Position numbers and translations under genes: made by a program. A DNA stretch of 35,643 bases from Bacteroidaceae bacterium (lineage in GTDB: Bacteria > Bacteroidota > Bacteroidia > Bacteroidales > Bacteroidaceae), in NCBI GenBank assembly GCA_017448965.1, contig JAFSKK010000051.1:1-35643 (forward strand). Direction: 5' to 3'. A model generated the notes under the pieces. The model did no database searches, was not told the origin of the DNA, and was given only the letters and a program-made list of their open reading frames with translations. Below, one piece after another: positions 1 through 7,408 of this stretch (its first letter is position 1; each line of letters opens with the position of its first letter).

Positions 1-1
1 A

Positions 2-1009
2 CGACTCATTGACGAACCTCTCAACGAAGGAAAGGAGAAACCCAAAAAGGCTATGGTGTTCCTTAGTGCCCTGCTGTTGGCGTTTGCCTTGCCTTTGTCC
101 ATTATTTGGCTCATCGGTCTGCTCCGCTACCGTATTGAGGGGCACGATGATGTGCAGAGTCTTACCAAACTGCCCATTATTGCCGACATACCGATGGCCA
201 GCGACAACGTGAAGTCCTCGGCAGGCATTGTGGTGCATGAAAACAAGAATACTCAGATGGACGAAATTTTTCGCTCCTTGCGAACCAATATCAAATTCCT
301 GCTGAAGGAGCATGAGAAGAAAATTCTCTTTACCTCCAGTATCTCAGGTGAAGGCAAGACTTTCTGTGCCGCCAACTTGGCTATGAGTTTAGCCCTGCTG
401 GGACAGAGGGTGGTGCTTTGCGGACTTGATATACGCAAACCGGCACTGGGGCGGCTGTTTGGTATTGCAGACAGGAACTCCGGTATCACCATGTTGCTCA
501 CCAAGGAGCAGGTCACGCTCGATGATGTACAGCAACAGATAGTCGAGTCTGGCGTCAACGACAACCTGCACCTGCTGCTGTCAGGCCCTGTCCCGCCTAA
601 CCCCTCTGAACTCTTGGCGCGAAAAGCCTTTCGACAAGTGGTAAATCTGCTGGAGCAGCAATACGACTATGTTATCTTCGACTCGGCACCCTTAGGACTT
701 GTCACTGACACGCTGCAGATAGCGGAACATGCCGACTGCTGCGTACTAGTTTGCCGGGCAGACTATACACCCAAGTCAAGTTTTGGCCTGCTCAACCAGT
801 TGGCAGATGAGGGCAAACTCCCTAATGCGAGCATTGTCATCAATGGTATTGATATGTCGCGCCGCAAGTACGGCTACTACTACGGCTATGGCGTTTACGG
901 CAAATACGGACGCTATGGTAACTACGGCAAATATGGAAACTATGGTCATTATGGCATGTATCCTGATAGTCATTATGGCCTGAAGGACGATAACTCCATC
1001 AAGAAATGA
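2..1009 (+). CDS. Wzc-type exopolysaccharide tyrosine kinase (BY-kinase), C-terminal part
   Basis: Bacterial tyrosine autokinase that controls chain length and export of capsular polysaccharide from the inner membrane. The reading frame is open to the left edge of the window, so the N-terminal Wzz-like domain and first membrane helix lie outside it. Visible parts: the second transmembrane helix (about bases 53-130), a short cytoplasmic linker, then the P-loop kinase with Walker A SGEGKT (about base 345), Walker A' VVLCGLDIRKP (about 410) and Walker B YVIFDSAP (about 670). The protein ends in a tail in which tyrosine and glycine alternate (about 865-975), the expected autophosphorylation cluster. 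Its stop overlaps the ATG of the next gene (ATGA). Identification as a Wzc/CapB-like kinase is secure from the motifs; the polysaccharide it serves is unknown. Confidence 0.93.
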   Translation, partial: RLIDEPLNEGKEKPKKAMVFLSALLLAFALPLSIIWLIGLLRYRIEGHDDVQSLTKLPIIADIPMASDNVKSSAGIVVHENKNTQMDEIFRSLRTNIKFLLKEHEKKILFTSSISGEGKTFCAANLAMSLALLGQRVVLCGLDIRKPALGRLFGIADRNSGITMLLTKEQVTLDDVQQQIVESGVNDNLHLLLSGPVPPNPSELLARKAFRQVVNLLEQQYDYVIFDSAPLGLVTDTLQIAEHADCCVLVCRADYTPKSSFGLLNQLADEGKLPNASIVINGIDMSRRKYGYYYGYGVYGKYGRYGNYGKYGNYGHYGMYPDSHYGLKDDNSIKK

Positions 1010-1452
1010 CAATAGCAGTAGACTTCGACGGAACGATAGTAGAGCACCGCTATCCCGAAATAGGCGAAGAAAAGCCCTTCGCCGTCCAGACACTGCGCAT
1101 GCTGATAGCCGACCATCATCGGCTTATATTGTGGAGCGTGCGCGAGGGGAAACTTCTGGACGATGCCATTGAATGGTGCCGCGAGCGTGGTATCGAGTTC
1201 TACGCCATCAATCGTGACTATCCTGAAGAGACCGAGAGTGGGAATGAACACTACAGCAGAAAAATTAAAGTTGACATCTTCATTGATGACCGGAACATAG
1301 GGGGGCTGCCGGATTGGGGAACGATATATTCGATGATTACTCATGGTACTGGCTGGTACCAGCTGATAAGCGAGACTGCTTCCGGCAATGATTCTTACGC
1401 TACCCGCCGTCACCATCGTCCATGGTGGAAACGATTTTTGAATATTCACTAA
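1006..1452 (+). CDS. Small HAD-superfamily hydrolase
   Basis: A 148-aa protein opening with the HAD nucleophile motif VDFDGT (Asp6 nucleophile, Asp8 general acid). A hydrophobic strand ending in LILWSVREG follows as motif II, and a late FIDDRN acts as the Mg-binding acidic motif. No cap domain is evident, so it is a compact HAD phosphatase, probably acting on a small phosphorylated molecule. It overlaps the kinase stop by 4 bases, so the two are translationally coupled. Genes of this type are common in Bacteroidales capsule loci; a role in sugar-phosphate metabolism is inferred from position only. The last 25 or so residues are basic and look less conserved. The substrate cannot be told from sequence. 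Confidence 0.85.
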   Translation: MTIAVDFDGTIVEHRYPEIGEEKPFAVQTLRMLIADHHRLILWSVREGKLLDDAIEWCRERGIEFYAINRDYPEETESGNEHYSRKIKVDIFIDDRNIGGLPDWGTIYSMITHGTGWYQLISETASGNDSYATRRHHRPWWKRFLNIH

Positions 1453-1466
1453 AAACGATAGAAAGT

Positions 1467-2277
1467 ATGACAAAGAATGTAACAACCTACGTGATTGGCA
1501 GCTATTGCAATCCTGCTGCTCGCAGCCTGCGCTTCGTCTAAGAATGTGGCATACATACAGAACAACGACACATTTGTTGCCGACAGCTCAGCATTTCTCT
1601 ACGAGGCACATATCATGCCCCAAGTGTACTGACAATTACAGTAAGCACTATTAATCCTGAAATTTCAGCTCCCTTCAACCTGGTGATATCTCCAACGTTG
1701 GGAAACTCTTTGACAGGTAGCCAGTCAGTGAATTCCAACCGTGTTTTGCAAACCTACTTGGTGAGCAACGATGGAACCATATCCTTTCCTGTACTGGGTA
1801 CGCTGAAAGTCGGAGGACTGTCGAAGGCAGAATGTGAGAAACTCATCCACGACCGTATCATATGCTACTTGAATGGCAAGGAAGACCCCGTGGTGACAGT
1901 ACGCATGGCAAACTATAAAATATCCGTACTGGGCGAGGTGGCACGTCCCGGTATTGTTCACCGTGAACAATGAGAAAATCAACATCTTCGAAGCACTGGC
2001 TCAGGCAGGCGACCTCACCATCTACGGTGTCCGTGACCGTGTGAAACTTATTCGTGAGAATGCCGATGGCAAAAAACACATCTACACCATGAACCTCAAC
2101 GATGCCAACATCATCAACTCACCCTGCTACTACCTCCAGCAGAACGACATCGTTTACGTAGAGCCCAACAAGGTGAAAGCCCGCAACTCCAGCGTGGGAC
2201 AGACGACCTCACTATGGCTCACGTCAACAAGCATACTGGTTTCTGTGACATCATTATTGTTTAACATCTTAAAGTAA
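1467..2277 (+). pseudogene. Wza-type polysaccharide export lipoprotein, frameshifted
   Basis: Outer-membrane polysaccharide export protein (Poly_export/SLBB type), the usual partner of the Wzc kinase. The product can only be read by changing frame three times. An ATG at 1467 starts frame 3. The lipoprotein signal with lipobox LLAAC and the following SSKNVAYIQNND lie in frame 1 from about 1495. The segment from VLTITVSTINPEI lies in frame 3 from 1626. The C-terminal part TVNNEKINIFEALAQAG lies in frame 1 from about 1954. Each junction (about 1490-1497, 1618-1626, 1948-1955) is explained by a single-base insertion or deletion. The remaining sequence is well preserved, including two export/SLBB-like segments and a hydrophobic C-terminus, so the decay looks recent. 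Assembly error is an alternative, but neighbouring genes are intact. Confidence 0.82.
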
Positions 2278-2282
2278 CGAGT

Positions 2283-2465
2283 ATGTCCGACAACCATTCA
2301 CACCATCACCATCATCACAAAGAAGACTATGGCTCGCGCTTCAAGCGACAGAGCCTCTCCTCAATAGCCTTCCGCCGCAGTGCTGACAAATGGATGAAGA
2401 TCATTCTATTCGCCCTTTCAGTGGTAATGATTCTTCTTGTCATCCTGACGTATGTCTTTTTATAG
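2283..2465 (+). CDS. His-rich single-pass membrane microprotein
   Basis: A 60-aa protein starting 5 bases after the broken export gene. Residues 7-12 are six consecutive histidines after an opening MSDNHS. A basic segment follows (SRFKRQSLSSIAFRRSADKW), then one strong transmembrane helix (about 40-60) that ends the protein. The topology should be N-terminus in the cytoplasm, with Arg/Lys before the helix. Short proteins of this form sit beside export genes in other Bacteroidales capsule loci. I recognise the pattern but know no function; metal binding by the His run is only a possibility. Its frame is intact although both flanking genes are broken. Confidence 0.68.
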   Translation: MSDNHSHHHHHHKEDYGSRFKRQSLSSIAFRRSADKWMKIILFALSVVMILLVILTYVFL

Positions 2466-2499
2466 GACTGTTTTGAAGAAAATTAGAAATAGTCCTTGT

Positions 2500-2787
2500 C
2501 TTCTTCCTATTCCTCCATACGCTATATATAATATAGGTAGTGGTTAGCCGGAGAACCTACTGGACTTCGTACAGACCCTGCAAGAGGAACTGGTCAGGGT
2601 AGGAGTCCTACCAGCTGATTTTAACTTCGAGACTCACAAAAAGTTGGTTCCTGTGCAGCCTAACGATATGACCACGATGTATGTGGATGCAACAGCCTTA
2701 GAGCATGACTTTGCGTTTACGCCAAAGATAAAACTCCGTGAAGGACTAAGGAAGTTTGCAAAGTGGTATAAGGAGTATTATTGTTGA
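2500..2787 (+). pseudogene. NAD-dependent UDP-glucuronate epimerase, C-terminal remnant
   Basis: One frame gives LPIPPYAIYNIGSG, then a TAG stop at 2545-2547, then PENLLDFVQTLQEELVRVGV and on to KFAKWYKEYYC with TGA at 2785-2787. This matches the C-terminal 90 or so residues of short-chain UDP-glucuronate 4-epimerases: the IYNIG strand, the PENLLDF helix and the terminal helix ending KWYKEYY. The N-terminal three quarters, including the NAD-binding Rossmann fold, is missing, and there is no start codon. It is therefore a stub left by a deletion, further broken by the nonsense codon. The enzyme would have made UDP-galacturonate for the capsule. Identification rests on my recognition of the family C-terminus. 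Confidence 0.72.
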
Positions 2788-2948
2788 AGACTGGTTGATT
2801 ACCAAGTACTGTTTTTAGCCTGAATCCGATAATTGTCCTCATAGAATCATGGCATATGGATACGACCACAGAATTCCATTCTCTTTGATATCGAACATTA
2901 TTGATAAATGCCTATGCGGGTGAGACTGGATATCCTAACAAATAACGA

Positions 2949-3025
2949 TTGGATATAATTTTATAATGAATAGCGAGAGCTGGGGCTGCGAAGAAGCGGT
3001 CTCGGCTCTTGCTCATTATATCCAA
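2949..3025 (+). repeat. Long imperfect inverted repeat / RNA hairpin
   Basis: Outer arms TTGGATATAAT (2949-2959) and ATTATATCCAA (3015-3025) are perfect complements. Inside, the sequence starting GCGAGAGC (2973) pairs with the one ending GCTCTTGC through about 17 positions around a GAAGAA loop. All departures from Watson-Crick pairing in the inner stem are G-U pairs on the plus strand. No T run follows, so it does not look like a terminator. It overlaps the start of the 47-aa ORF at 2966. Confidence 0.6.
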
Positions 3026-3109
3026 GACAAAGAGATTACAAAAGTCATGGTGTTAACGTTTTTGGATGGCAGCATGGAGAATTCTCAATTATTTTTTACT
3101 TTTTTTTAA
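2966..3109 (+). CDS. Possible 47-aa small protein
   Basis: ATG at 2966 opens 47 codons ending at TAA 3107-3109. The peptide starts MNSESWGCEEAV and contains an amphipathic helix-like part (EEAVSALAHYIQDKEI), a strand-like part (KVMVLTFLDGS) and a phenylalanine-rich end coded by T runs. The alternation of helix and strand resembles real protein more than random sequence. However, the start lies inside a hairpin and I see no clear ribosome binding site. It may be a remnant of a longer gene. I do not recognise it. Confidence 0.22.
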   Translation: MNSESWGCEEAVSALAHYIQDKEITKVMVLTFLDGSMENSQLFFTFF

Positions 3110-3110
3110 A

Positions 3111-3150
3111 AAGGCACAAAAAAGCACAAAGCGGGAAATGCTTTGTGCTT
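3111..3150 (-). terminator. Rho-independent terminator, distal
   Basis: Perfect 11-bp arms AAGCACAAAGC (3122-3132) and GCTTTGTGCTT (3140-3150) with a 7-base loop. Read on the minus strand, a run of T follows the stem. It is the second candidate terminator downstream of the minus-strand gene ending at 3282. Confidence 0.72.
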
Positions 3151-3209
3151 AAGACGATATACCTTTATGATGTGATGCCACGTAAGCAGGGGGGAGAGAA
3201 GGACTGATC

Positions 3210-3233
3210 AAAAAAGGGGCAACGAAGTGCCCC
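3210..3233 (-). terminator. Rho-independent terminator of the Spy-like gene
   Basis: On the minus strand GGGGCA-CTTCGT-TGCCCC is followed directly by six T. The stem is 6 bp with a stable CTTCG-type loop. It lies about 50 bases after the stop codon at 3282. Confidence 0.8.
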
Positions 3234-3281
3234 CAAAAAGTATGATGTTTGCTTATGAAAAAGTTATGTGAGAGAGAGTGG

Positions 3282-3806
3282 TTAGAAAGAGGTGTTGCCA
3301 TCGCCACCACGAGGGCCTCCGCCAAATCCGCCTGGGCGTCCCATTCCACCAGGTCTGCCACCACCTTGCTGTCCTCCTCGGAAGCCTTGCTGCATGCCTG
3401 CACGGCGGACATAAATCTGTGCGGCTTGCACGGGAGTCAGAATCTCGAGGAACTTGGGCAGATAAGCCTTATCGACGGAGAGTTGTGCCTCCTGAGTGGC
3501 GAACTGCTTCTGGATGAGTTCGGTGGCTTGAGCGTCGGTCATCTTCTTGAAATCCACTTCCTCTTCGGCGGCTTTCTCCCCTTTGGGATTCTCTGCGTTG
3601 TGACGCGCTGTCTGATAGTCGAGATAGAGCACCTTGAATGCTTCGGCCTTGGCGTCGTCAAGTTTCATCTGCTTGGCGAGACGGTCAGCCATACGGGTGT
3701 ACATCTCAGTTGGGTTCATTCTCTGACGGGAACCGCCATTGTCTTGTGCCATTGTGGCTACTGATACGAGCACAAATGCGAGTGCTGTTAAAATCATTTT
3801 TTTCAT
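3282..3806 (-). CDS. Secreted Spy/LTxxQ-like protein with Gly-rich tail
   Basis: A 174-aa exported protein. Residues 1-20 form a signal peptide (MKKMILTALAFVLVSVATMA, cleavage before QDN). Residues about 30-130 are helical and charged (MYTRMADRLAKQMKLDD..., KKMTDAQATELIQKQF, LPKFLEILTPVQAAQIYV). The layout resembles periplasmic Spy/CpxP-like proteins and the DUF4890-type proteins of Bacteroidales, including the LTPVQAAQIY segment near the LTxxQ position. The last 35 residues are rich in Gly, Arg and Gln with PGGMGRPGGFGGG repeats and look disordered. It is monocistronic with its own terminator. A chaperone-like envelope stress role is known for Spy; applying it here is inference. Confidence 0.8.
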   Translation of the reverse strand: MKKMILTALAFVLVSVATMAQDNGGSRQRMNPTEMYTRMADRLAKQMKLDDAKAEAFKVLYLDYQTARHNAENPKGEKAAEEEVDFKKMTDAQATELIQKQFATQEAQLSVDKAYLPKFLEILTPVQAAQIYVRRAGMQQGFRGGQQGGGRPGGMGRPGGFGGGPRGGDGNTSF

Positions 3807-3835
3807 CGTCTGTGTTGTTTTAGAGGTTTGAGTAT

Positions 3836-3862
3836 TTAGTTGTTAGTTGTTAATTGTGAGTT
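3836..3862. repeat. Short tandem repeat (TTAGTTG type) upstream of the Spy-like gene
   Basis: Degenerate repeats of a 7-base unit (TTAGTTG, TTAGTTG, TTAATTG) lie in the leader of the minus-strand gene starting at 3806. Comparable low-complexity repeats occur in other gaps here (around 7380-7405). No function is visible. Confidence 0.5.
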
Positions 3863-3962
3863 TTATTTTTTAGTTTCTTGTTTTGCGCTTTTAATTGTCA
3901 GCTTTCGATGGGTATGACGCACCCCACACTTGAAAGGTTTAATAGTCAAACGTAAAAAAAAC

Positions 3963-3991
3963 AAAAAAGGGCAGGACGGTGTGTCCTACCC
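3963..3991 (-). terminator. Rho-independent terminator of the OmpA-family gene
   Basis: Minus-strand GGGTAGGAC - ACACC - GTCCTGCCC, a 9-bp stem with one G-U pair, followed by TTTTTTG. It lies 29 bases past the stop codon at 4020. Confidence 0.88.
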
Positions 3992-4019
3992 TCTTAAATA
4001 TAATAATGTATCAGTTGGC

Positions 4020-5144
4020 TTATTTCTTGTTCTCCTCGATGAACACAACCACGCGGTTCCAGTCGTTCTCGCTGAAGAGTTCGTCTGTGACACCAAGACC
4101 CTTCTGAGTGAGGCGGCTTGGGTCAATCTTGTAGGTGTTGACGAGCATGTCGTAAACGGCCTTAGCACGAGCATCTGAGAGACGCTGGTTGAGGTCAGCT
4201 GGACCTTCTGGAGAAGCGTAACCGTTGATAATCACCTTGCTCTCTGGGTGGTTCTTCATGTAAGTGGCAATCATGTCAACAGAAGGACGCTGAGAGGGGT
4301 CGATAACGCTCTGACCCTGACGGAAGATAACCACAGGAGCGAGCTTGTTGGCCTCAACCACAACTGGCTTTTCAACATACTTGATCTTCTCCACTTCCTT
4401 GATCACCTCCTTTGGCTTCTTGGCAAGTTCTGCCTGGAGGCGAGCGATTTCATCACGCAATGCGCTGTCATCATACACCTTGAAGTAGCGGAGACCGTTA
4501 GAGTTCTTGAAGTGGTAGGTGAGACCTGCTGTGAGTGTGAGCTGAGACTGATGCACATTGAGGCCAGAACCTACATTCCAGTAAGAGATGGCTGGCTTCA
4601 CAGTGAAAGTGAGTGCCTTCTCCTGACCAACGTTGAAGTTGAAGTCAAGACCGAAGTTGGAAGTCACTGTGCTGAATGGGTGATCGGCATGCTGACGATA
4701 GCATTCGCCAAGAATATAGCCCCAACCGCAACCTGCACGTGCAATCACTTCAACGGAACGTGGCTGACCTTTGTAACCACCAAAGAGGTTGTTCAGGTTG
4801 ATGAGACCGTTGACACCAAGATTGCCAAAGTCGAAAGCGGTCTTCTGACCATAAGCATTGTACAGGAAGTAAGTAGCCTCGTCGTTTGCATTGTTCGCAT
4901 TGATGCCTGCAAAGTAGTTCACGCTCAAACCCAACACAGGAGTAATGCCTTTGGTGAGTTCAACATTCACACCTGCGCGCATGTCCTTGAGCATGTTCTG
5001 ACCGATGGTTGGCTCATAAACACCACCCTGAACACCGATAGACCAGTTGTCAAAGAATTTGCTTGTCTCGATTGCCTGCTGGGCATTTGCAGCCACGCAT
5101 GAACCCATGACTGCGATTGCAAGTAAAAGCTTTTTCATCATCAA
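4020..5144 (-). CDS. OmpA-family outer-membrane protein
   Basis: A 374-aa outer-membrane protein. The signal peptide spans residues 1-21 (ending VAANA, mature QQAIETS). A predicted eight-stranded beta-barrel covers about residues 22-215, with alternating hydrophobic residues and many aromatic girdle positions. A charged, Pro/Lys-rich helical linker follows (about 222-265, ALRDEIARLQAELAKKPKEV and KYVEKPVVVE). The C-terminal OmpA peptidoglycan-binding domain runs from about 268 to 370, with INGYASPEGPADLNQRLSDARA as its core. The product anchors the outer membrane to the cell wall. It has a promoter at 5198-5225 and its own terminator, so it is a single-gene unit, probably highly expressed. 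Two ATGs precede the first lysine, so the start could be 3-6 bases later. Confidence 0.93.
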   Translation of the reverse strand: MMMKKLLLAIAVMGSCVAANAQQAIETSKFFDNWSIGVQGGVYEPTIGQNMLKDMRAGVNVELTKGITPVLGLSVNYFAGINANNANDEATYFLYNAYGQKTAFDFGNLGVNGLINLNNLFGGYKGQPRSVEVIARAGCGWGYILGECYRQHADHPFSTVTSNFGLDFNFNVGQEKALTFTVKPAISYWNVGSGLNVHQSQLTLTAGLTYHFKNSNGLRYFKVYDDSALRDEIARLQAELAKKPKEVIKEVEKIKYVEKPVVVEANKLAPVVIFRQGQSVIDPSQRPSVDMIATYMKNHPESKVIINGYASPEGPADLNQRLSDARAKAVYDMLVNTYKIDPSRLTQKGLGVTDELFSENDWNRVVVFIEENKK

Positions 5145-5197
5145 AAAATTTAGTTAAAGTTAGGAAGTAATTCTTATATCTTTGTAAAAACCCATTG

Positions 5198-5225
5198 CAA
5201 AGTTAGTTCTTTTTAACTCAACAAA
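5198..5225 (-). promoter_or_regulatory. Promoter of the OmpA-family gene
   Basis: Minus-strand TAACTTTG (5198-5205) fits the Bacteroidota -7 element TAnnTTTG. A TTTG lies 16 bases upstream (5222-5225), a little close, with TTG alternatives nearby. It predicts a leader of roughly 45 bases. Confidence 0.62.
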
Positions 5226-5275
5226 CAATTATTCCTTCCTTTTTTTCTGAAAAGTATGAAAAAAGCAGATTCTCA

Positions 5276-7378
5276 TCAATTCACAGACAAATGCACCTCC
5301 ATCGTGGCTGTATATTGCTTGCTATCGGTGTGGGTGTAAACAAATGCCTGACGGATGATGTAGGTCTTGCCTTTGGTCAGACGTCCAGGATATTGTCCCA
5401 CATAGCAGCCATACTGGTCGGGATACATCTCGGCAAAGATAGCTGCAGAGTTATCATATCCCACCACATTGCCTGCTGTGGTGAACCAATGGCCGTAGCA
5501 GGTGCCGGACGAGGTGGAAGTGGTCGTGTTGTAGTTCTTGTTTCCATTCTTGCTCACACCAGCAAACACCAAAGTGCCTTTCGTGCCAGCGGAAGTGTTC
5601 CTCTTCACAGCCTTCATCTGTGCGGTGCTGACACCCAGCGCCTGACTGATGGCATCCATATCGTACTGTACACGCACACTGGAGTATTGGCTAGCGCTAT
5701 AGGCGAGGTCGGCATAGAGCACCACGGTGGTGTCTTTTCGTTCATAGTCTTCAGCGTAGTCGCCATAGGTGCGTGTGGTGCCCAATGCTGAACAATTATC
5801 AAATGCCACCTGATAAGGCCACTGCTCGTCGGTGGCATCACTATCATCCCAAGGATGGCGCCAATGCTCAGTAGGTGCACCCGTCACAACCAACCACGCA
5901 CGTTTGATATTCTCTGGCAAAGCCATTTCTGCCACACCTTCCTTGTCGCTGTACATATCGCCATAAACGCGTTCGCCATCAGTCGTCTGAGCCACGAAAC
6001 CATAACGCCAGCCAGCTTTTCCCACATTGATTTTGCGATAGCCATCCGCTCCGGCAATGCCCTTGAAGTTGGCCCTCACCGTTGTACCGCCCTTGAAGCC
6101 CTTCAACGGAATGATGTTGAAGCCATAGTTCTGAGGACAGTTCTCAGCATTGACCGCATAGGTGTTGTCAGTACCTTCCACGTAGGTCAGTTTGGTAGAG
6201 AAAGCATTCTGATAGTTCTTGCCACGATCGCGAATGCCATCGATGTCCCATGTAGTCACACGGCAAGCATAGTCGAACATCATCTTGTTGAAGTCGCTCT
6301 GTGTGGCACCTGTCATACGCTTGTAGGTCTCCACAGGGTCTTCAGGGCGCTTGGTCTCACGCCACATCCGACCGATGAAGTCCTGTCCATGCAGTTGGCA
6401 CCAATAATACTGAATGAAATAGTTGGCATAACGGAAAAGGCTGCTTTCATAACCCTCGTGCAGCAGGTTCAGATAAGACCTCGACACATAAGTGCCGTAG
6501 TAGCCGCTGAAAAGACCTGCTGGGAACACCTGAAATCCCTGCCACTGCGCACAACTTTCCCACCAAGCACAACCACCGCTGCCGCCATCGCCAAAGCCCC
6601 ATTGCCAACCATGATTAGTACCCAAGTCGGCACTCACAAGAAACTGGAACACGTGGCCAATCTCATGTGCTGCCGTGTGACCGCCTTCAGCACCTGCTGC
6701 CCAAGGAGTGCAATGGAAGAGGCCCACCTTGCAGGACTTGCTCTTCTTCGTTCCCTCGTAATACCACACTGTACCATCTGTACCAGAGCCATCAGCACGC
6801 CATGCGTTTCCGTCCCACGATGTCTTCACGATGAACATGCAGATTTTATGCGTGTCAGTCGTTGAATTACCAGGCTCCAAGAAACCCAGTTCTTCCACAT
6901 ACTTCTTCCAAATCTTCTCGCCATTGTCGAGCAGGGTCTTCACATTGACGGTGTAACCATTATAAGATATGGTGTTGCTCTTGGAGAGCGTCAATCCGTT
7001 CTCCCAGAAGCACACAAAATGCTCCGATTCCATCGAACGTTGGAAGCACCATTGAGAACTCTCCTTGGTGAAATCCACGTTTGAATAGGCAGAGGGCTTT
7101 ATCAATGTGCGCTCCGTCTTATCCAGACGATAGACACCATCTGTACGATAAGACTTGTTCAGTTTCACCACTTTCCCATTCGAAGGATTGGTTCTGTAAC
7201 GTGAGTAGGAAGACTTTCCGAAAATGATGGAGTCAACATCGGTCAAACTGATGATTTCATTTTCCGTGAAGGGGTCATCAAACTGAAACCAGAGGGTGTC
7301 TGGCTTCGTTTGGGCATTCACGTGCAGGCTCACCGCAGATGCGAGAAGAGCCAGCATTAGTATCATATTGCGCTTCAT
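5276..7378 (-). CDS. Secreted DUF6055/DUF4859-like protein with HExxH motif
   Basis: A 700-aa exported protein. A signal peptide (1-22, ending VNA) precedes a beta-rich N-terminal segment with ISLTDVDSIIFG. The central region (about 105-400) carries HTAAHEIGHVFQF, with HEIGH at 238-242 preceded by His234 and followed by WWESCAQWQ (Glu274). This is the arrangement of gluzincin-like metallopeptidases and of DUF6055 proteins. After a linker domain, the C-terminal 150 residues resemble DUF4859 (LGVSTAQMKA, then YGHWFTTAGNVVGY and GKTYIIRQAFVY). No catalytic function is proven for the family, so protease activity is inference. It follows the 152-aa secreted protein by 30 bases and is probably cotranscribed. 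Surface or extracellular location is likely. Confidence 0.82.
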   Translation of the reverse strand: MKRNMILMLALLASAVSLHVNAQTKPDTLWFQFDDPFTENEIISLTDVDSIIFGKSSYSRYRTNPSNGKVVKLNKSYRTDGVYRLDKTERTLIKPSAYSNVDFTKESSQWCFQRSMESEHFVCFWENGLTLSKSNTISYNGYTVNVKTLLDNGEKIWKKYVEELGFLEPGNSTTDTHKICMFIVKTSWDGNAWRADGSGTDGTVWYYEGTKKSKSCKVGLFHCTPWAAGAEGGHTAAHEIGHVFQFLVSADLGTNHGWQWGFGDGGSGGCAWWESCAQWQGFQVFPAGLFSGYYGTYVSRSYLNLLHEGYESSLFRYANYFIQYYWCQLHGQDFIGRMWRETKRPEDPVETYKRMTGATQSDFNKMMFDYACRVTTWDIDGIRDRGKNYQNAFSTKLTYVEGTDNTYAVNAENCPQNYGFNIIPLKGFKGGTTVRANFKGIAGADGYRKINVGKAGWRYGFVAQTTDGERVYGDMYSDKEGVAEMALPENIKRAWLVVTGAPTEHWRHPWDDSDATDEQWPYQVAFDNCSALGTTRTYGDYAEDYERKDTTVVLYADLAYSASQYSSVRVQYDMDAISQALGVSTAQMKAVKRNTSAGTKGTLVFAGVSKNGNKNYNTTTSTSSGTCYGHWFTTAGNVVGYDNSAAIFAEMYPDQYGCYVGQYPGRLTKGKTYIIRQAFVYTHTDSKQYTATMEVHLSVN

Positions 7379-7408
7379 AAACTTTAAACTCTAAACTTTA
7401 AACTCTCA

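Larger units (their letters stand above)
2788..3110. other. Gene-poor decayed stretch at the end of the capsule locus
   Basis: No recognisable gene fills these 320 bases. They contain the hairpin at 2949-3025 and the small ORF 2966-3109, and end in T runs (3092-3107). The composition is more AT-rich than the surrounding genes. Together with the two broken genes before it, the stretch looks like the residue of deletions. Confidence 0.6.

Noticed and set aside
2949-3025. Rho-independent terminator of the capsule locus
   Set aside because: No T run follows the stem on either strand.
5177-5184. Plus-strand TATCTTTG promoter
   Set aside because: It matches the -7 form, but only antisense sequence lies downstream and no -33 element is seen.
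5855-6865. 336-codon plus-strand ORF opposite the HExxH gene
   Set aside because: Shadow frame with no recognisable domain and no ribosome site.
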